Positions 1 through 10,752 of a DNA stretch of 64,000 bases are shown piece after piece. Position 1 is the first letter of the stretch; every line of letters starts with the position of its first letter. Position numbers and translations under genes: made by a program. The stretch covers positions 740,265-804,264 of the forward strand of contig BDDD01000361.1 in the NCBI GenBank assembly GCA_001972305.1, given 5' to 3'. The DNA is from Cephalotus follicularis (Eukaryota; Streptophyta; Magnoliopsida; Oxalidales; Cephalotaceae). Under the pieces are notes generated by a model that was given only the letters and a program-made list of their open reading frames with translations, was not told the origin of the DNA and did not search any database.

Positions 1-96
1 GTCAATTTTAGTTTATTTTATAATGTTTAGTAGCTAAACTCTTCAAGGTTTTGGGGAAGAACAAAGCCTAGATTGTTATTGTTTCAATTCCATCAA

Positions 97-838
97 GTTG
101 TGATTCATCAATTTTGCTCTTAAAGATGGAGCTAAGAAGTGGCTCTATAGTCTCCCAACTAATTCCATCTCCACTTGGGATCAGTTCACTGTCTCGTTCC
201 TTAAGAAATTCTATCCTTTTCATAAAACCAATAAGATTAGGAACGACATTTTTCAGTTTCGCCAAAGACCCAATAAATCATTCTCTAGATGTATGGAACG
301 TTTCAAAGACCTCCTCTTAGAGTGTCCTCATCATGGTTTAAACACGTGGAATTTATGCCAAATCATCTACGAAGGGATTGACTACCAGACCAAGAAATTG
401 GTCGAATCAATGTGTCCCGATGGGTTCACCTCGTACACGGATGAAAACGACGCTTGGAATTTCCTTTTAGATTTGGGTGAGCAAACTAGAGAGTGGGAGT
501 CATCTCAAGTTTCCGAGAAAGCTCTACCAAATAAAGGGTACGTTATAGAAGGAGTAGTTGCTAAAGAAGCACAGCTAGAAAGTCTCGTGACTAGACTAGA
601 ATCACTAATTAGGGGTTCCACACAAGTAAATTAGATCGATCAAAGCACCCCTATGTGTTCTTGGTGCCAGTCCCCAAACCATGTTTTTGAAGAATGCCAA
701 ATTTATATTGAAAACCAATATGCCCCTGAAAATGTGTCTGCTATGAACCAATACAACCCGTATAGTAACACTTACAATCCGGGTTGGCGAAATCATCCAA
801 ACTTCTCATGGAGTCAAGGGAAAAACATGCGAGGATAA
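97..838 (+). pseudogene. gag of Athila-like element (N-terminus missing)
   Basis: Structural capsid/nucleocapsid protein, expected to act in cytoplasmic virus-like particles. One frame reads through a retrotransposon gag core (KKWLYSLPT, TWDQFTVSFLKKFYP, MERFKDLLLECPHHGL) into a CCHC zinc knuckle, C-x2-C-x4-H-x4-C, starting CSWCQSPNH near 656. In-frame stops are visible at about 105 (K-L-stop-F), 632 and 836. The first of these is shared with the minus-strand relative around 56390. The start codon lies outside the recognisable part, so this is a remnant. Confidence 0.8.
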
Positions 839-1169
839 TCAAGCTTTTCGGGGCAGCCTTCTAGCGTTGGTGCCCCACCCCCACACTTTTCGGGACAACC
901 TTCGAGCTTCCCTAGCCAGTCTGCACCACAGCAGACATTTCCAAGGTTCTCCCACAATTCAAACACTATTCGACCATCCTTCCCACCACAAAATCAATTC
1001 TCAAGTCAACAGACATCAAGTTTGCCAAACCAAAGGGATGATACATCTAGGATTTCGTCGCTAGAAAAGAGCATAGAACTTCTAATGAGCACCATGATGA
1101 CTAGTCAGCATAACATGGAAAAAAAATTCACAACTAGCATCCGCTCTGCACGAAAGAGAAAAAGGAAAA
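839..1169 (+). other. gag-protease linker
   Basis: Proline, serine and glutamine-rich linker remnant in shifting frames (FSGQPSS occurs twice, then ISSLEKSIELLMST). The minus-strand relative has the same linker at 45500-45700. No separate gene. Confidence 0.6.
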
Positions 1170-2624
1170 ATGCCCTCACAACCTTACCCGAATCCTAGGA
1201 CTGCCTTAAACCATTCCGTTCAAATCCAACAACCTGTAAACCCGCAAAATTCAGCTTCCTCCTCTGGTCCATCAAAACAAGTTTTTGCCCTAAGGAGTGG
1301 AAATGAATACCATCCAGCGGATCATATGGAAAACGTGAACGAGAAAATGGAGGAATCATTGGCGCGAGAAAATGTACAAGAACCATTGGGTGACCCATCG
1401 GTGCAACCAATGCAATTGAATGCGCACGATGAATTGAGGAAGGAGAAAGAAAAAGAGAAAATGGAACAATTAATGGAAATACCCAAGCGTTCATTTGATC
1501 CCCCAGTTCCTTTTCCAAGGAGATTGCAAAATGCGAAAGCCCTAGCGATGGAAAAGATCATCAATACATTTAAACAAGTTCAAATCAATATCCCATTGCT
1601 TGAAGCCATTGAGCAGGTGCCCTCTTACGCAAAAGTCCTAAAAGACTTATGCACGAAAAAGAGGATCCTTCAGACTTTGAAAAAGGCTTTCTTGGCAGCC
1701 AACATCACTGCGATCATTTCGCAACCAAAGATTCCAAAATACAAAGATCCTGGCTGCCCGACAATCTCTTGTGTAATTGGTAACACCAAAATTGATCATG
1801 CCTTGCTCGATTTAGGAGCAAGTGTGAATTTGTTACCTTCGTCAGTTTTTGAGCAACTAGGTTTAGGAGAGTTGCGCCCGACCAACACGACTCTGCAATT
1901 AGCTGATAGATCGGTAAAAGTTCCTAGAGGGAAGATCGAAGATGTTTTGACAAAGGTTGGTGAGTTTTTCTTTCCTGTCGATTTTGTCGTATTAGATGCC
2001 CAACCTGTTGTGAATATAAAAGATCAAATCCTAGTTATCCTTGGTAGACCATTCTTGGCCACAAGTAATGCATTGATCAATTGCCAAAATGGTCTCATGA
2101 AGTTGAGTTTTGGAAAGTCGTCGATGGACTTTAACATTTTCCGATTGGGAAAGCATCAATCTGACTTTGATGATGTCTACGTGATTCGCTCGATTCCTGA
2201 TACCATTAATTCGTATTTTAATATCGACTTCGATCGCAATTTCAGGAGAGAATTCGAGGTAGAGGAGGCTACCCAAAAGGATAGATTGACGTGGCTAGAA
2301 AATGATGAAGCGTTAATGTGGTTAGAAAGTAAGCTCAATGAGCCAACATTGGGTAGTGAATGGGATCATCTATTCCATTACACACACAAACTCGCCACGC
2401 CTGACCAAACGTATTTTGACGTAGATTTTGATAACAACTTCATGGAATGTTTGCAAGAATTTGAGGAATTAGAGATTACGCAAAAGGAGATATTGAGTTG
2501 GTTGGACGATGGGATCATCGATTTTTTTTTTCGGATAGTCAATGGTTGGTTGGCCACGATTTTTGTGATTCTCTTAATGGTTTCTACTGGTGGAGATCGT
2601 GTTGGGATGGTTCTAAAATTGTAA
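1170..2624 (+). pseudogene. protease-containing gag-pol segment of Athila-like element
   Basis: A 484-codon open stretch carries a low-complexity charged linker (codons 1-150) and then a retropepsin-like domain. The catalytic signature reads LLDLGASVNLLPSSVFEQLG near codons 211-230, and a later ILGRPFLAT block (around codon 290) is the flap/C-terminal motif typical of these proteases. It would cleave the element polyprotein. After the protease the frame holds an acidic spacer and then the start of reverse transcriptase (KEILSWLDDGII). At about 2520 a run of Ts shifts the frame, and the last codons before 2624 are out of frame. The relative at 44181-45592 is collinear. Confidence 0.75.
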
Positions 2625-3070
2625 AAATTGTTTTCTCCCATTGTGTGTGTAAGGTTGGTAAGATAGGCTTAGGTGATGCATTTGAATGTTTTTGTTCTCT
2701 AGATGGTTTTTACTGGTGGAAATCATATTGGGACGATGCTTACATTGTTTCTTGGCAATCTCTACGTTTTGTTGACAACGTTTTTCACTGTTATTCTTCT
2801 CTTGATGGTTTCTATTGGTGGAGATCTTGTTGGGATTGCTCTTATATTGTTAAAATTGTTTTCTCATGTGGTATGTTTAATAATTACATGACAGGTATAG
2901 GAGATGCATTCAAATGTTTTTGTTCTAATGATGGATTTTATTGGTGGACATCCTTTTGGGATGATGCTTATATTATTAAACCCATGCCTTCACGTGGTGT
3001 GTTTGAGTTTGTTAAGACAGGTATTGGAGACGCGTTCGAAGTGAAAAGGAAGCGAGCACTAATATTTTAG
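2498..3070 (+). pseudogene. RT start fused to amplified integrase C-terminal tail
   Basis: The frame opens with a reverse transcriptase fragment (FFFSDSQWLVGHDF) and passes straight into repeated copies of an integrase C-terminal segment. That segment is recognisable by comparison with the minus-strand relative, where RWEGPYIFQTMFSHGVFEI precedes FKVNGQRLKKFLEF. Here it reads WWRSCWDGSKIVKIVFSH, ending with GIGDAFEVKRKRALIF. All of RT palm, RNase H and the integrase core is missing. No enzyme activity is expected. Confidence 0.65.
2571..3060 (+). repeat. frame-preserving tandem repeat, 228-bp period with 126+102 bp sub-units
   Basis: The phrase ATGGTTTCTACTGGTGG, with variants, begins at 2577, 2703, 2805 and 2931. 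Spacings are 126, 102 and 126 bp, so the higher-order period is 228 bp. All are multiples of three, and the frame stays open through every copy (N/DGFYWW each time). Confidence 0.8.
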
Positions 3071-3139
3071 GATTTTCAAGCTGCATTGATTGAAGAGGCC
3101 ATGGACTTTCATGAGCCTCGTTATTTCGAGCCTCCATGA

Positions 3140-3456
3140 TCATATCTGGTAATACCTACCCCTATTATTTTTATTTGATTGCATTGTTTCATATATTTGT
3201 TGAGCATTCATTTTTATATCTATAGTTGTTTTCATTGCATTGAGGACAATGCAAGATTTAAGTATGGGGGGGTTTAGACCAAAGTTCATTCTGATTTTGA
3301 AAGTAATTTGTTCTTCAAATATTTCTGCCTTCGCACACACTTTGTCTCTCTGATTAAAATCCACAAACATCTTGTCGGTGAAGCTGAAAGTTGGTGAATA
3401 AATGGTGCTTAATTCAATCAACGGAGTCTACTCATATGATTTGTCACAACGAACAC
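3140..3456 (+). other. 3' untranslated block with conserved purine-rich stretch
   Basis: Bases 3236-3270 (GAGGACAATGCAAGATTTAA followed by GTATGGGGGGG) match, in reverse complement, 43465-43515 of the minus-strand relative. Such G-rich stretches near the 3' end of Athila/Tat elements can serve as a polypurine tract. Here it is at least a conserved non-coding landmark. Confidence 0.6.
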
Positions 3457-3607
3457 ACTTCGTATAGACCTAGCATGTCTACTCATACGTCTTGCCGTCG
3501 TTGCCGTACTTCGTACAGACCTAGCATGTCTACTCATACGTCTTGTCATCACCGTCGCACTCCGCATCGACCTTGCTGCCGCTGGTTATCAAGGTATGAT
3601 CGTTCAA
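3457..3607 (+). repeat. 51-bp tandem repeat, three copies (last degenerate)
   Basis: Copies begin at 3457, 3508 and about 3559 with ACTTCGTAYAGACCTAGCAT (the third as ACTCCGCATCGACC). The 51-bp step equals 17 codons, so an accidental open frame (YRPSMSTHTSC repeated) runs through. No family recognised. Confidence 0.75.
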
Positions 3608-3825
3608 TTAAATGGAATTGTTCAATACAATCTACGGTGAGTTTCTATACCCTAAAACCGCTTGTTAATTATATATTTTCTTAGCTTCTATTCATTAGTT
3701 TGATAGTCTATCTCGAATTTGGTATACTTTGCCTAGGTTGAATATATTATAACTATTTTATCATTTCCCTGCGTTCGACCCGTTACTGCATGATTCGTGC
3801 ACTTGCGGCTATAAATTTTAAAACA
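3608..3825 (+). other. LTR terminal segment of Athila-like element
   Basis: CGTTCGACCCGTTACTGC followed by GTGCACTTGCGGCTATAAAT matches the reverse complement of 56940-57000, where the same text sits directly next to a primer-binding site. This marks the 3' end of an LTR. The LTR start is not clear; the upstream part seems rearranged. Confidence 0.6.
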
Positions 3826-4112
3826 TTCTTTTTACGTGAACACAAACCATTGAAAATAAAACTGCGAGAAAAGTTCTGGAGAAAGGTGGTGAGTTGTGGA
3901 CTGATTCTCTCTTCCTGCTTTTTGTTTCCACCTTTTATCTCATTCCAAAAACATGTGCTTGAAATAGAAAAGGAAATAAAATCCTAATTAAAGTCCTACT
4001 TAAATTCTAATATTACAAAAAAAAATTTCCTAAAATACAAAGTCAAACATTCTAGAAAGTTCCATTAATTGTCATGCAAGCCGTGTGCTGTTGATTTAGC
4101 GTTGATAAGATT
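3826..4112. other. unassigned segment, probably LTR material of an older element
   Basis: AT-rich, no coding potential. It is the left flank of the Tat-like insertion, and its continuation is at 41689. The last bases (TTAGCGTTGATAAG) resemble the motif array that continues on the other side of the insertion. Confidence 0.4.
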
Positions 4113-4606
4113 TGTTGATGTCAAAATCTACACCAAAACAGTCCCCTACGTGTAGAGATTTGATTTGTAGGGGAAAATGAACTGGATGCTCTGAGAAGGG
4201 TGTTTGAACGGTGGTTAATTGTCCCCCCTGCACACAGAAAGCAAACTAAATGAAGATCCATGAGGTATTAGTCACGGGAACTCTCCGATGCTTAAGTCAG
4301 TAATGGCAAGAAAAACAACAATAAGGCTCTTTTTAGTCTCGAATTGACTGACCTGTGTAATGTGTTTGATTCTGGTATTTATAGTGATGCTTGGATGTTA
4401 CTGCCTTGCTTGACTTGCGGAGATACCCCTAGAAAACTGTCGAGGATCTCGTATCGTTTCCTTATTTTGCGCTTGGGTGTTATGTAGGCGTTATCATTTC
4501 AGATTGCAAATCACCCGACCACGTATCTGTAGCTCTGGAGGACACTTGTCCCATTTTCTAGAAGACATGTGGCGGTATTATTATATACAAGAATTTTCCC
4601 ATATCA
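4113..4606 (-). repeat. Tat-like 3' LTR
   Basis: 494 bp, TG...CA ends, clearly similar to 41181-41683. A minus-strand TATA-like box (plus-strand TATTTATA) lies at 4376-4383 and is conserved in the other LTR. Confidence 0.9.
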
Positions 4607-4622
4607 TATGCTCCCCCGGTCT
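4607..4622 (-). other. polypurine tract of Tat-like element
   Basis: On the minus strand this reads as a G-rich tract (CCGGGGGAGCATA) abutting the LTR start TGATATGGG, the usual position for plus-strand DNA priming. Confidence 0.7.
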
Positions 4623-5149
4623 TCATTTTCTTGGCTTGGCAGAGGAGGAAGACCATTTTAGAAAGTATTGTTTCTTTAGGCAGGCCCGTTACGCATGATC
4701 AGGACTGCTAAGTCATTTGAACCTTTTTGTTTGGCCCAAATCTTGTATAATTATGATGCGGCAGAGCAAAAGTCCCTTCCATTTCATGTCCTTTCAGTTA
4801 CCGTGCATAACATCTTCGTATCCCACGTCTGATTAAATGGGTCCATCTCAATCGTTTAATCCAGCAGAGACCTAATAGTCCAAAATTGGTCTCGAGCTCT
4901 TTAAATTTCCCTCTTCTTCTTGAGGAAACCTTTTTACCTTCATCTTCATGTAATTCTGAAAGCTTTTTGCTTTCTCAAATATTTCAACTTTCCCAACCTT
5001 CAAATTAGCCTTTCTTCAAATCTCCATTACTGAAGAACTCAAGTGAGCCGTTTTTCTTTTGCTTGCCTCTCACATCTGTTTGGGAGTTTCTAGGGTTTTT
5101 CTCGGCTTATAAATTTCTATCCCTCTCTCTCCTCTTCACCAACCTCCAG
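4623..5149 (+). promoter_or_regulatory. non-coding leader of the antisense gene, possible promoter
   Basis: No coding potential. A TATA-like TTATAAATTT sits at 5107-5116, about 35 bp before the ATG, and a CT-rich leader follows. Weak evidence for a promoter of the plus-strand gene; it could also be chance AT content. Confidence 0.35.
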
Positions 5150-7525
5150 ATGGCTAGAACAAAGCAAACTTCCAGATATATCAGGACTCCCAAGGAAGTG
5201 CACCATCCAGCAGGAGTGGTGAGTGTTGCCAAGCGTCCTCTTAATGCCGAGGAGGCTATGGACGCCGCCGTGGCGGGTGCTCCCGATGTTACCTCTACCG
5301 ATGCTGGCATCCAAGTTTTTAAGTCCCATTTTGATAGGAGTGTGCTCCGCGCTGAAAAAGTGAAGAAGCTAGCCAAGAAATACAGCTTCCTGAGGAGCTT
5401 AATCTGCTCGCTTCCCCAAGATCCCAAGGAGGCCACATAGAGCCAACCTGGCCTCTTTGTGGTATTTTAATATGCGTTGTCGCAAGGCTTGAGGCTTCCC
5501 ATTGCACCATTTGCCATAGAAATTTTGAGACACTACCATATTCACCCTTCGTTGCTTCAAGCTCAATCCTGGGGCTTCATCATAGGCTTCTTGGTGAAGT
5601 GCTTGGAGACGGGCGTGACCACTACGGTGCGTCTATTCAAGGAGTTCCATTCCATCAATGCTTCTCCAGGCAAGCACTACTATGACTTCAAGTGGCGCGT
5701 TAGTCAAGCCAAGAAGTTGTTGGTGGATCCCACCAAGTCTGTCAAACGCTGAGGTATTTCCTCGTTAAGAATCTCCCTGATTCACTTCCTGCTAGCGGTG
5801 CGACTCCTTGGATACTGAACCCCTCAATCAGAGGACCATTTTGACTATATCCAAGAAGGCAGACCTGGCGAAGCTCTCTGCTTTGGAGTCAGAAGAGGTG
5901 AACTCTGTTGTATGGGAGGATCGATTGCGTCAAGACGGGCTGAGCATGTCATCTGGTCGGCAGAATCGCTTGGATGAGGAAGAGATGATCCCCGTGGGGA
6001 TAAAGAGAGAGGGGGTTCAAGATATCCAAGAAGAACCCGTGTCCTCGCCCGCTAACAAGGGGGAGAGCTGTATTAAGCCTTCCTCACTCCTTCTGCATAT
6101 GCCGCTATCATTTTTGTTTCGATCTCTATTTCTTGTTATATTTTTTACTGTGTTCTTCTGGTCCCATGCAGCAATGGCATCTCGGTAACCTACTATCGAT
6201 GTTTTGAGGGCTGCTAGGGAAAAAGCGAGGGCTGCTTCCGAGGAGGAGTGGCAAAGTGCTCTGCAGAAGGTTACAGCGGTGAAGGAGAAGAGAGCCGCAA
6301 AGGAGGCCGCTGCTGCTGCTACCGAAGCTGAGGCTACTGCTGTTGAGGCCATGGCCACCACGGCGGCGATTGCTTGTAAAAAGCAAATTGCCAATGACCC
6401 ACCATCTCTTACCTCTAAAAGAAAAAAGAAAAGGAGAGATAGGGAAGGTTATTCTCGGGAGGGTTCTCCTGAGGTGAGTCCTCGGGAACCTGTCCTACCT
6501 AACATGCCTGTGGACATCGGCCGAGTAAGAGAGGTGCTTGAAGAACTTGGCAGCTCGGGCGTTAGCTTGAAAACCCCGGGGGCAGCAGTTGAGTTCAGCA
6601 AGTTATGCCTCCTTCCTGTCGAGATGGATGTGAGGAAAAATTGGTCTGTCAGTCAAGTTTGGACCCACATCTTTCAGAGCAACATCAGGGTTTGTAACTT
6701 TCTCTCATTTTCCCTATAAGTTAACTCTCTGCTCTTCCTTTAACTTTGAGTTTTCTTTTCCAGACTCTGAACGATGCCTATATCCTACTGGGTAATGCCA
6801 AGGATGACTGTGCACTTATTGAGCAGCTTCAAACTGAGGTTTCAGAGCTCAAGAGGTCGTCTGATAAGGCTCGTGCCCAGCTGGAGGAGGTGCTCGGGCT
6901 CAAGAGTCTGTTATGCAGGGTAAGAAATAGGCTGTTGAAGCTCTAGAAAAGGAGAATGCATAGAGGAGGAAGGTCGAATGGAATCTCGTGCACACCAGTG
7001 AGATACTGCATGCTCTAGATGAGAAGTTCTCCGGTTACCAAGATAGGGAAGAAGCTCGGGTTAAAAAGGCAGTGGACAAAGCCCTCATGGATTTCAAAGC
7101 TTCGAACGAGTTTCGTGGTGCTCTGACCAAAGCCATGGATGACTTTAGGACCTCCGAAGGTTTTACTAAGGAAGTCCTCAAAGAATCCGCAGCGCTTTAT
7201 CGTAGGGGATTTGACACTTGCCGCAACTTGATCGGCTGTCATCCGGAGGTTCCTCTGGATTCTATCATTTGTGATCCTTCGGTGACAGAGTTCTACTTTC
7301 TTCTTGATAGGGTTGATGCAGTAGAAGAGAAAGCTCTTCAGGCCTGCTAGGAAGGACAACGTCATGCTCGGGGATCTGAGAAATCACCTAGGGTAGATCA
7401 TCCAGGTGCTATGGTCCCTTACATTGATCCTGCTGAGGATCCCAATTTTGTACCTTTTCACGAGGACTCTCAAGTGCCTCATTCTCCTCGTGTGCATAAT
7501 ATCCCTTCAGGGGATGAATCTTAGA
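5150..7525 (+). pseudogene. antisense gene of Tat-like element, putative gypsy-type transposon domain plus coiled coil
   Basis: Encoded opposite to gag-pol. The ATG at 5150 starts MARTKQTSRYIRTPK. The same frame then passes stops at 5438 and about 5472 into GLRLPIAPFAIEILRHYHIH and KHYYDFKWR, which resemble the plant putative gypsy-type transposon domain (Transposase_28 type) as I know it. After a frame change come YFLVKNLPDSLP, an alanine and lysine-rich coiled coil (6204-6400), a basic KRKKKRRDRE stretch like a nuclear localisation signal, and a C-terminal coiled coil (6760-7350) ending near PSGDES at 7522. An intron at 6690-6763 (AGG/GTTTGT...TTTTCCAG/ACT) joins IR to TLNDAY in frame, and a second is likely, ending at 6170. 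The function of such genes is not known to me. Stops and frameshifts make this copy broken. Confidence 0.65.
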
Positions 7526-8097
7526 GTAGAATTTTTCTTTTTTTCCTTTGTATTTTTTTTAACTTGTACTTTTTTACTTTCAGAGCAATAATAAAATACA
7601 AACTTTGGCATCATTGCGTCTTCTTATCCCCTTATGAATTTTTTCTTTCTCGCTTTGTATGCTTTTGTAACTTCTTTATCTTTATTTGAGCATTTGAAAT
7701 TCCCTTACGAATTTTTACTTAGTCTATCTTATTTGTAGACTCCTTTTGTAGTGGTTTGATATTTCTCAGGCTAGGTTACCTAAGCTTTCTAGTCCCCGTA
7801 GAACACTTTGTATCAAAAGCGCTTAGGCAAAGAGACTTGGCCTTTACGAGTTCTTAAGTGTTCGCAGGCCAAGTTTTAGGTCTGTACTGACAAGTTCTTA
7901 TGGATTTGCAGACCAGGGACTCGTCTGTTCAGATATTTTTCCGATCAGGTCGTCTGAGCTTGCAGCCCTCATGGGGACACTTGTTACAAAGAGCTAAGTC
8001 CAACAACTTTGATCGTTGCGAGTTCTTTTGGGTTCGCCTCTCAAGTTACGATATTGGTTTGGTCTGAAAAGTTCTTATGGAGTTGTCAACCAGTGTT
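7526..8097. other. 3' untranslated region between convergent antisense gene and pol
   Basis: T-rich and non-coding, with an AATAAAA at 7589-7595 that could be a polyadenylation signal for the antisense gene. Text such as GAGTTCTTRTGG...CAGACCAG recurs loosely. Confidence 0.4.
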
Positions 8098-8269
8098 TGC
8101 TCCCTTGGGGGTCGTACTGCTTCCTTAGAAGTCTTTTAGTTGTTCCCTTAGGAATCTTTCAACATTGCTATCTTTTAGCATTGCTCCCTTAGGAGTCTTT
8201 TGTTGATAACTTTAGGGGCTCCTCGGATGGAGTCTTGGATGCTCCTCAGACGGAGTCTTTAGTGCTCCT
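8098..8269. repeat. array of short hairpins (CTCC...GGAG), left part
   Basis: Repeated short inverted repeats: CTCCCTTAGGAG, CTCCTCGGATGGAG and CTCCTCAGACGGAG, the last ones at about 23-bp steps. The copia element inserted into one unit (CTCCT became its target duplication), and the array resumes at 30840. Confidence 0.7.
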
Positions 8270-9012
8270 TGTTAGAGTAGGGGTGTCCATGCATGCTACG
8301 AGGTGGCTCTGTATAAATATATATGTATGTATGAGATGCACTCTTTAACTGGAGATATCTCTTTAAGCCATGGGGTGGCTGCATGTGTGTATATTACACT
8401 CTCTATTTATACAATCTGAATTATTTTTTGTGTTTTATAGTGCATATTCAATCAACAATGGTAACCCGCTATATGTACATCCCAAACCATCTTAAATGGA
8501 TCGGGTGATCAACATGTCATCCGAGTACACATATAGTGCCCTGTCGTTCGAGGGGTTAGATCTCATGCCTGAGAGGTTATGAGAATGAGATCCTTACTCC
8601 CTTCTTACAGAATGTTCCAAGTCATAGGTTCACTTTCTTAGGGCAATAGATGAACCGCAAAGACTTACCGTATTATGCTTGCTCCCGGGTTTAGTGGAGG
8701 ATGGATTATCTCGTTACCATTTGGATTTATCCTAAAGCATAATGCGGGGTTCCTGCTAAGGAGCATGAGACTGAACAGACCCGCCATAGGAAACCTATTT
8801 GGAAAGTCATACCTATGTCAATAGGATTCCTATAGTGTCGGTAGTGTATAGTCTATGATGACTAGTAGACCATTCGTGGAGCTACGTTGTATCGTTAGAC
8901 CTGAGCGGCTGGTATGCATTGTGTTGTGACTGCTTGGCTTTGATTTCCACGTGCTGGCAAAAGGGTTGTCTTTGGGCCTTGTGGGAGCTTCATTGAGATG
9001 TATGGGCGAGTG

Positions 9013-9198
9013 NNNNNNNNNNNNNNNNNNNNNNNNNNNNNNNNNNNNNNNNNNNNNNNNNNNNNNNNNNNNNNNNNNNNNNNNNNNNNNNNNNNNNNNN
9101 NNNNNNNNNNNNNNNNNNNNNNNNNNNNNNNNNNNNNNNNNNNNNNNNNNNNNNNNNNNNNNNNNNNNNNNNNNNNNNNNNNNNNNNNNNNNNNNNNN
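9013..9198. other. assembly gap (186 N)
   Basis: Run of N. The sequence before it (8717-9012) is repeated after it (from 9199), offset 482, with only small differences. Confidence 0.98.
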
Positions 9199-10734
9199 TT
9201 ACCATTTGGATTTATCCTAAAGCATAATGCGGGGTTCCTGCTAAGGAGCATGAGACTGAACAGACCCGCCATAGGAAACCTATTTGGAAAGTCATACCTA
9301 TGTCAATAGGATTCCTATAGTGTCGGTAGTGTATAGTCTATGATGACTAGTAGACCATTCGTGGAGCTACGTTGTATCGTTAGACCTGAGCGGCTGGTAT
9401 GCATTGTGTTGTGACTGCTTGGCTTTGATTTCCGCCTTCCCCAGCACTAGCCACGTGCTGGGAAAAGGGTTGTCTTTGGGCCTTGTGGGAGCTTCATTGA
9501 GATGTATGGGTGAGTCCGCAATAAGGGATCGTCACACCCGTATGAAGGGTGATCGGCTCTATATTATTTATGTTCGTTGAGACTCCTAAAACCCTGATCA
9601 GGTATAGGCATACTAAAAACGGAGTTTCGGGGAGGTTTGCCGAAAGTCTTTATGCGTACGTAGATTTATAGTTATTGCGACTTTACCTAGGGGTGACATT
9701 ATTCCGAACCCTAGGTCGCGGTCAGAGCTAAGTATGAAGTAGGATACATGACACATATGCCGTTGACTGGATAAAGTACTGGTTTAACCAGATGTCGACT
9801 TATATACGTAGTTGATTCTACGGATCCAGGAGGTGATGGGATTCACTGGGTCATTCTGATAGTCGGGGACTATCAGGGTGGTCGTACCAGAACTCATGGG
9901 ATGTTCTGAGAAATTTATAGTCGTACCGGATTCAAACTGGGCTTTTGGGTCTCACCTGGTAATTGGAAAAGCGATGCATGCTACACACATGCTAGCTTGG
10001 CGGGAAATCTAGTTTTAACTAGTATATATTACTTTGGTATTAGTGGTTTATTTATTTATTTAAATTTATCACCGTATTGTCAAATTGATATATTAAGAGA
10101 AACCACAGTGAGAGTATGTTTTACGTACCTTGTACGGGGTGCACATATTTTAAAACAAAGAGAGACTTTTTATTGTGTTATTTTTTAATACAAAAAGGAG
10201 AAAGAGACTTTTTATGTTTGGACATGGTCTTTGGCATTTTGGACACGCCTTGCCCGTCTGGTACGCGCTAACGGGCAAGAAAACGCAAGAGTGCATGCGC
10301 AGCGCTTGGACGGCGCTACCGGCAGGAAAAGACCGCGCCGCTGGTGTCAGTGGCCGGCGAAGAGGCGGCCTTTCATCCACGGTAAGCCTCTTCTCCTTCT
10401 CTCCCCGTTTTCTCCTTCTTCTCTCTTTGTTTGACCGAGACGCGTTTTCGCATCTTCCCACTGCTGGCGTCTCTTCCGCCGCCGACAGTCACCGTAGGTG
10501 GAGCCAAGCTTTGGCTCTACCCACCTTGACCATAGATTAGGCTTTTCCCGGCGTTTTCCGGTGCGTTTGTGGCCGGATTCATTTTATTGAGTCGACTCTG
10601 CCGAGTTGACTCACTGTGCACCATGACTTGGCGTTTCAGCCCGAGTCACAGCGAGTCTCAGCCACCAGTGCGTTTTTTGGGGTGTCGACGTCCACATATG
10701 TTGCCGTCAGTCAATGACAGGTTGACTGAGTCAT

Positions 10735-10752
10735 ACTGAGTTCGAACTCAGT
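10735..10752. repeat. 18-bp perfect palindrome in copia LTR
   Basis: ACTGAGTTCGAACTCAGT is its own reverse complement. It is preserved in the 3' LTR at 30382-30399. Upstream in both LTRs are GAGTCGACTC-type palindromes (10589-10598; near 30236). Confidence 0.85.

Larger units (their letters stand above)
1..3825 (+). mobile_element. Athila-like Ty3/gypsy retrotransposon, partial, deletion derivative
   Basis: The order is gag, CCHC knuckle, retropepsin-like region, a scrap of reverse transcriptase joined to an integrase tail, a 3' untranslated block and an LTR-like end. This is the layout of Athila-type Ty3/gypsy elements with most of pol missing. The 5' LTR and start of gag are not present: similarity to the minus-strand relative (gag at 56165-56611) begins only near base 97, and bases 1-96 are unassigned. 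Stops and frameshifts make it non-autonomous. The end is placed at 3825 because the sequence before it resembles, in reverse complement, the LTR end next to the primer-binding site at 56902-56927. Confidence 0.8.

Noticed and set aside
5107-5436. Minus-strand open frames under the antisense gene, and other frames at 6017-6394
   Set aside because: Shadows of the plus-strand frame with no domain and compositionally explained by it.
5150-5440. Histone H3 gene
   Set aside because: Only the first seven residues agree; the rest (HHPAGVVSVAKRPLNAEE and on) is not histone, and the downstream domain is of transposon type.
8895-9309. Open frames running through the N gap
   Set aside because: Artefacts of translating N; the surroundings are LTR sequence.
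10175-10540. ORFs of 67-121 codons in the copia LTR, and similar ones in the 3' LTR
   Set aside because: Different frames are open in the two LTRs, no domain, GC-richer leader sequence of the LTR.
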